Shown piece by piece: positions 32,980 through 37,309 of a stretch of 37,309 nucleotides of DNA (position 1 is the stretch's first letter; each line of letters opens with the position of its first letter). The stretch spans positions 1 through 37,309 of the forward strand of contig CAZYDR010000026.1 of the NCBI GenBank assembly GCA_964645285.1. The letters run 5' to 3'. The DNA comes from JAYZAP01 sp964645285 (GTDB lineage: Bacteria; Pseudomonadota; Alphaproteobacteria; JAAXGF01). Under the pieces are notes generated by a model. The model did no database searches, was not told where the DNA came from, and saw only the letters and a list, made by a program, of their open reading frames with translations. The position numbers and the translations under genes were made by a program.

Positions 32980-35021
32980 TAGAACTCCTTACACAGGCGC
33001 AGGGAGTCAAAGATCGCGGCATGAATGTCCCGGCTTGCCATGGCGTCGCCGACCCGGAACAGCATGAAGTCGCCGGCCGGGTTGCGCTCGATGGTCTGGG
33101 GTCCGCCGGCGACCATGGCCTCGAGATCGACTTCACCGCCGTTACGCGATTGGGTCTTGAGATCGAAATAAACCCCGTCGCGTGGTTTGCTGCCGTGCTC
33201 GGCCACCACCTGATCGATTTCGCGCTCCTCCTGGTCGCCGTTGAGTTCGTTGGCCAGCACGGCGATCAGCTTGTTGCCCTCGCGATAGAGCCGCATGAGC
33301 CGGTGGTCAGGCGTCAGGATCGCGCCGCCGTCGTAGAAGCGCTTGAGGTACTGGGGCTGACTCGACGGTCCGACCTGCCAGGCTACGTGGCGGTCGGGGG
33401 TGACGATTTCCACCGCCACGTCCCGCGAGGTCATGAACTCGGCAGCCGACACGGCGCTATGGCGGCCGTCGTCGTCATAGACCATGACGTTTTCGCCGGG
33501 CGATACGGCGCCGCTCAGGATGTCCCAACTGCTGACCGCCAGGTCGTTGCCCTCGAAATCGCCGAGGTCGGCGTCGCCACCGGTGGCGATGATCACATAG
33601 TCGGGCTTCTCGGCCACGACCACGGCGGCGTCGGCGGGGGTTGAGAGGCGCAGATCGACGCCCAGCTCGCCCATGCGTCCCTGGAGCCAGCGGGTGATGC
33701 CGTCGAGGGATTCCCGATGTGGCGCCTTGGCAGCGATGTTGATCTGACCGCCGCATTTGTCGTCGGCCTCGAACAGCACTACGTCATGGCCGCGCTCGGC
33801 CGACACTCGGGCGGCTTCCAGGCCACCGGGGCCAGCGCCAACCACCACGACCCGGCGTTTGGTCTCGGCCTTGGGGATGGCGTGGGGCATGAAGCTTTCC
33901 CGCGACGTCGCCACGTTGTGGACACAGAGCGATTCGCCTATGCCGACGGCTCGGTCGATACAGTAATTGGAGCCGACGCAGGGCCGGATGCCTTCGACGT
34001 CTCCGGCCATCATCTTGCGCACCAGATGGGGGTCGGCGATGTGCGGCCGGGTCATGCCTACCAGATCGCAATGGCCTTCCTCGATGGCCCGGTTCGCGGT
34101 CTCCACGTCGGGCACCCGTTGGCCGTGGATCACCGGGATGCCGATTTCCTGCTTGATGCGGCTGGCCAGGTAGAGATACGGGGTCACCGGCATGCGCATG
34201 CTGGCCATGGCGATGTCGAGGTCGATGCTGTTGCGGAAGCCGCCGCCGATGACGTCGACGAAGTCGATATAGCCGCGCTCCACATGAGCCTGGGCGATGG
34301 CCACACAGTCGTCCGGCGAGAGCCCCTGGTCATAGAGTTCGTCGCCGGACATGCGGATGCCGACCACGTAGTCGTTGCCGACCTGCTTGCGTACCTCGTC
34401 GAACACCTCGAAGCCGAAGCGCATGCGATTTTCCAGGCTGCCGCCGTATTTATCCGTGCGCTGGTTGGCCTCGGGCGACCAGAAAGAGTCGATCAGGGCC
34501 TGGAAGGCGCAGTGGATTTCGAAGCCGTCGAGGTCGCCTTCCTTGCAGCGCCTGGCCGCCTGGCCGAAGGCCTCGATGACCCGGCGGAAATCCCATTCCT
34601 CCATCTCCTTGGGATGGGAGCGATGGTAGGTCTCGCGCACCCGCGACGGCCCGATGGGGGCCAGCCACGGATCGGTCTGCCACTGCATCTTGCGGCCGAT
34701 ATGGGTCAGCTGAATCATCAGCTTGGCGCCGTGGCCGTGCATGCGCTCGGCGAATTCCTTGAAGTAGGGAACCACCGAATCATCGGCCGCCGAAATCTGA
34801 TTGTATTCGTTGGCCGGTGAGTCAACGGCGACCGTGGTCGAGCCGCCGAAAATGCTCAGGCCGATGCCGCCCCTGGCCTTTTCCTCGTGATAAAGTTGGT
34901 AGCGCTCCTGGGGCTTGCCGTTCTTACCGTAGCCCGGCGCATGGCCGGTGCTCATGACCCGGTTCTTGAAGGTCACGTTCTTGATGGTGAAGGGTTGCAG
35001 CAGCGCGCCGAAGCGATCCAT
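32979..35021 (-). CDS. TMADH/StcD-like FMN-[4Fe-4S]-FAD oxidoreductase with Ser in the cluster motif
   Basis: About 680 aa, Old Yellow Enzyme barrel fused to an NAD/FAD module. The barrel has FTIKNVTFKNRVMSTGHAPGYG, IQLTHIGRK, GFEIHCAF, QRTDKYGGSLENR and DLVGMTRPHIADP. The Fe-S segment is RPCVGSNYCIDRAVG followed by LCVHN; relative to trimethylamine dehydrogenase (C-x2-C-x2-C) the second Cys is Ser (codon complement 33969-33971). The C-terminal module begins VVVVGAGPGGLEAARVSAERGHDVVLFE. Family members oxidise or demethylate amines such as trimethylamine or N-methylproline. I chose ATG 35021, with GGGGAA about eight bases upstream; a longer reading from TTG 35036 is possible. It overlaps the SDR start by one base. 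Confidence 0.9.
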   Translation of the reverse strand: MDRFGALLQPFTIKNVTFKNRVMSTGHAPGYGKNGKPQERYQLYHEEKARGGIGLSIFGGSTTVAVDSPANEYNQISAADDSVVPYFKEFAERMHGHGAKLMIQLTHIGRKMQWQTDPWLAPIGPSRVRETYHRSHPKEMEEWDFRRVIEAFGQAARRCKEGDLDGFEIHCAFQALIDSFWSPEANQRTDKYGGSLENRMRFGFEVFDEVRKQVGNDYVVGIRMSGDELYDQGLSPDDCVAIAQAHVERGYIDFVDVIGGGFRNSIDLDIAMASMRMPVTPYLYLASRIKQEIGIPVIHGQRVPDVETANRAIEEGHCDLVGMTRPHIADPHLVRKMMAGDVEGIRPCVGSNYCIDRAVGIGESLCVHNVATSRESFMPHAIPKAETKRRVVVVGAGPGGLEAARVSAERGHDVVLFEADDKCGGQINIAAKAPHRESLDGITRWLQGRMGELGVDLRLSTPADAAVVVAEKPDYVIIATGGDADLGDFEGNDLAVSSWDILSGAVSPGENVMVYDDDGRHSAVSAAEFMTSRDVAVEIVTPDRHVAWQVGPSSQPQYLKRFYDGGAILTPDHRLMRLYREGNKLIAVLANELNGDQEEREIDQVVAEHGSKPRDGVYFDLKTQSRNGGEVDLEAMVAGGPQTIERNPAGDFMLFRVGDAMASRDIHAAIFDSLRLCKEF

Positions 35022-35171
35022 GACGTCATTCCCCAAAATTATGTACGGGCAAGTTTACGCCCTCGAGTGGCGCCGGCACCGCCACGGCGAACAGCGTATC
35101 GCAGAGGCGGCGGCAAAGCCAAGGGAAGGATGGCCTTTGCCTGCGGCTGGGCGCGAGACTACAGTCCGGCG
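35022..35171. other. Spacer upstream of the flavoprotein operon
   Basis: 150 bases between the divergent flavoprotein gene and the GNAT-like remnant. ATGACGTCAT at 35020-35029 is a perfect 10-bp palindrome overlapping the flavoprotein start. The rest shows no gene, tRNA or clear promoter. Confidence 0.4.
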
Positions 35172-35582
35172 ATGATTTCGCCATTGCCGTTGACAGCCTA
35201 CAGCGACCCGTCGCCACCACCTGATACGATGCGGCGCAAACGCTTGTTGTCATTGGCAGAGCCCCAGGAACTGTTCGTCGAAAGGCGGGTCGCCGGCGGC
35301 GCCACCTGACTTCCCGAGGCCGGCAACGGCGTCGTCGGCTACGGGGTCATGGACGGGGAAGGAAGCCTCGTGGAGGTTTTCTACGAGGACGCCCTGGCGC
35401 CGAGCCTGGTCGAGGTTTTTCGGGAGCTCGTGGCAAAGGCAGGTTTGAAGACGGTGCTCTGCCAGACATTCGACGCGCCGTTAATGGCCCTTGCCACTGC
35501 CGTGCCCGGTCAGGCGAAGCCGGTGGGCATGCTGTTCCGTACGGCCGCCGACGCCATCCATCGGCCACGTTCGAATTCTTGA
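35172..35582 (+). pseudogene. Small GNAT-like gene with an in-frame TGA
   Basis: A single frame from ATG 35172 reads ISPLPLTAYSDPSPPP ... LAEPQELFVERRVAGGAT, then TGA at 35307-35309, then continues in the same frame LPEAGNGVVGYGVMDGEGSL ... EVFRELVAKAGLKTVLCQTFDAPLMALA ... GMLFR to TGA 35580-35582. Both halves look like one small protein (about 136 codons), most like a divergent GNAT-type acetyltransferase, though I am not sure of the family. The simplest reading is a nonsense mutation; translation could restart at ATG 35349. There is no sign of a selenocysteine system. The last dozen residues (AADAIHRPRSNS) may be foreign sequence gained at the junction with the rhodanese remnant. Confidence 0.6.
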
Positions 35583-36203
35583 GTCCCTGGAATTTCGCCG
35601 CGCCGATGATCGAGCGCGTGCGCCCGGCGCAATTGACGACCACCAGGGTGTCGGGGTTGGGCGCCAGATCGCCGACGCGATAGACCAGTTCGGTGCCCGG
35701 CGTATCGATGCCGCCGGGAATGTTCATGCGGCGATATTCGTCGAACGGCCGGCTGTCGAGGATCACCATATCGGCGCCTTCGTCGATCAGGGCCTTGATC
35801 TCTTCCGCTGGCAAACGCGGCGTGTCGTCGTGAAATTCGACGTATTCGCCGAAAGCCTTGCTCGGTACGCTGCTGCCGCTGAACAGCTCGAACCCGGCGG
35901 CGCGCCAGGATTCCAACCCGCCGTCGGGGATGGCGACATTGCCATAGCCGAGGTCGCCAAGAAAGCGCGCGCCCCGCCCGGCAAGCCCGCATCGCCGTTA
36001 CCGGCGTCCATCACCACGACCGCCACCCCGCGGCGGGGTACCAAGATGGGCGACCGCTGTTCCAGGCTGCCGAGCGGCAGGTTCCGGGTGTGAAATAGGT
36101 GCGCCTCGGTGAACGCGCCAGCTTCGCGCAGGTCGAGAATCGCGAGCTCCTCGCCTGAGCGGATCCAAGCCTTGAGATCATGGGGTAAAATCGTTTGCGC
36201 CAT
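35575..36203 (-). pseudogene. Multi-domain rhodanese gene remnant: frameshifted and 3'-truncated
   Basis: It starts at ATG 36203 (AQTILPHDLKAWIRSGEELAILDLREAGAF). The first rhodanese domain has DAGNG where active rhodaneses have Cys, then the frame shifts near 35985-36000. The next frame continues the family sequence: CGLAGRGARFLGDLGYG, LESWRAAGFELFSGSSVPSKAFGE, then a second domain with VILDSRPFDEY and the active-site Cys in VVVNCAGRTRSIIGA. Homology ends near 35580, exactly where the + strand GNAT-like remnant ends. The family usually has four rhodanese domains (about 530 aa), so two or more are lost. Sulfurtransferase function is unlikely. It is divergent from prfB. Confidence 0.8.
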
Positions 36204-36285
36204 GGCATTGCCCGTTCGATGGAGGAATTGTCATCACCTTAGCAGTTGATCGTTCTCGGGGCTTCCTTCCATCCGCGCCGGGCGC

Positions 36286-36291
36286 TATACA
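36286..36291 (+). promoter_or_regulatory. Possible -10 element of prfB
   Basis: TATACA lies in the 121-bp spacer between the divergent rhodanese remnant and prfB, 33 bp before the prfB ATG, with a weak -35 (TTCCTT 36263-36268) at 17-bp spacing. Because mrcA is far away and faces unrelated genes, prfB needs its own promoter here. Confidence 0.3.
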
Positions 36292-36324
36292 GTCTCCCGA
36301 AATCGTTGCCCTGAGAGGTCGCCC

Positions 36325-37309
36325 ATGCGCGCCGAGATCGAGAGCCTTGCCGGAGAAATTGAGCAGTCGTTGGCGCTGCTGAGGAGGCGTCTTTGACTGG
36401 GATGCGGCGCTACGGCGGCTCGACGAGTTGAACGCCAAGGCCGAGGACCCGTCCTTGTGGGACGATCCCCAGGCGGCCCAGACGGTGATGCGCGAGCGCA
36501 CCCGGCTGGATACCGCCGTCACCGAATGTCGTGACCTGGAGCGGGCTCTGGCCGACAACCTGGAACTGGTCGAACTGGGCGAGGCCGAAGGCGAGGGGTC
36601 GGTGGTCGATGAGGCTATCGCCGAGCTCAATAAGCTGGGCAAGCGCACCGACAGGCTGCGCATCGAGAGCCTGCTCTCGGGCGAGGCCGACGGCAACGAC
36701 TGTTACCTGGAAATTCACGCTGGCGCCGGCGGTACCGAAAGCCAGGACTGGGCCGAAATGCTGCTGCGCATGTATGTGCGCTGGGCCGAGGCCCACGGCT
36801 ACAAGGTCGAGTGGATCGAGGAAAGCCCGGGCGAGGAGGCCGGCCTCAAGTCGGCCACCGTGCGTTTCAACGGGGTCAACGCTTATGGCTGGTGCAAGAC
36901 CGAAAGCGGGGTTCATCGCCTGGTGCGGATTTCGCCCTACGATTCCAGCGCCCGACGTCACACCAGCTTCGCCAGCGCCTGGGTCTACCCGGTGATCGAC
37001 GACACCATCGAAATCGTGGTCGAGGACAAGGACCTGCGGGTCGATACCTACCGGGCTTCGGGGGCCGGCGGCCAGCACGTCAACAAGACCGACAGCGCCG
37101 TGCGCCTGACCCATCTGCCCACGGGCATCGTCGCCCAGTGCCAGAACAACCGCTCACAGCACCGCAACCGGGCCGAGGCCATGGACATGCTGCGGGCCCG
37201 ACTTTATGAACTCGAGCTGCAAACCCGCGAGGCCGAATCCCAGGCCCAGGAAGACGCCAAGAGCGATATCGGCTGGGGCCACCAGATCCGCTCCTACGTG
37301 CTGCACCCC
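36325..37309 (+). CDS. prfB: Peptide chain release factor 2, with programmed +1 frameshift (3' end outside window)
   Basis: The zero frame from ATG 36325 reads 23 codons (RAEIESLAGEIEQSLALLRRRL) to TGA 36394-36396; after a +1 shift the main frame continues at 36395 (DWDAALRRLDELNAKAEDPSLWDDP) to the window edge, 305 further codons. RF2 recognises UGA and UAA and releases the peptide. The GGQ motif is in ASGAGGQHVNKTDSAVRLTH. The codon-recognition tripeptide normally SPF is SPY here (RISPYDSSARRHTSF). The shift site autoregulates RF2: low RF2 favours frameshifting. GAGAGG lies upstream of the ATG. Only the last about 25-30 residues are missing. Confidence 0.96.
36382..36397 (+). promoter_or_regulatory. 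prfB programmed +1 frameshift signal
   Basis: AGGAGG (36382-36387), three bases, then CTT TGA C (36391-36397). This matches the known bacterial RF2 site: internal Shine-Dalgarno, slippery CUU and a UGA followed by C. The E. coli version is AGGGGG-TAT-CTT-TGA-C, with identical spacing. Confidence 0.95.

Noticed and set aside
35300..35315. Selenocysteine at the in-frame TGA of the GNAT-like gene
   Set aside because: No SECIS-like hairpin could be recognised, the family has no Cys expected at this place, and the surrounding DNA shows other signs of decay.

Overview
The window is GC-rich and almost fully coding. It looks like chromosomal DNA from an alphaproteobacterium, probably Rhodospirillales-like. 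The support is the rne / N-acetylmuramoyl-L-alanine amidase / PBP1A / prfB gene set, an RNase E with an acidic insert in its S1 domain and a long Arg- and Ala/Glu-rich tail, and an M48-TPR protease and DsbA-type thioredoxin on one strand. The lineage is inferred from gene content and protein style, not from a search.

Region 1 (2-14666) is a dense catabolic cluster. On the + strand are the tail of a flavin/NAD oxidoreductase, a class II HDAC-like deacetylase and a PuuB-like FAD amine oxidase. An 18-bp perfect inverted repeat follows and supplies the stop codon of a minus-strand amidase. A divergent PhyH-type dioxygenase comes next. A three-gene minus-strand operon (NDP-forming acyl-CoA synthetase, M20 deacylase, YtcJ-like amidohydrolase) is divergent from a + operon (class III aminotransferase, second HDAC-like deacetylase broken by a frameshift, CocE/NonD hydrolase). 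Together these genes read as hydrolysis of N-acyl/amide compounds, amine oxidation or transamination, and CoA activation of the released acids. Acylated polyamines or related amines are a plausible substrate class, but this is inference.

Region 2 (14667-23817) starts with a decayed sensor kinase. Five collinear minus-strand genes then run M48-TPR protease, glycerol kinase, DsbA-like protein, DapA-family aldolase/lyase and enoyl-CoA hydratase. Divergent from them are a gamma-glutamyltransferase-like lipoprotein and a class I aminotransferase.

Region 3 (23836-30470) is the core block: rne on the minus strand with a leader of several hundred bases that contains structure, and on the + strand the cell-wall amidase and PBP1A (mrcA).

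Region 4 (30483-36203) separates mrcA from prfB. It holds a minus-strand operon (TMADH/StcD-like flavoprotein, atypical SDR, CocE hydrolase) and two fused gene remnants: a GNAT-like gene with an in-frame TGA and a frameshifted, truncated multi-rhodanese gene. prfB begins at 36325 with its programmed +1 frameshift site and runs off the right edge.

No tRNA, rRNA, CRISPR array, integrase or full insertion sequence was seen. The most unusual items are the broken deacetylase that loses its catalytic Tyr, an SDR lacking the YxxxK lysine, a TMADH-like protein with Ser in place of one Fe-S cysteine, the stop-codon-donating inverted repeat, and the structured rne leader.
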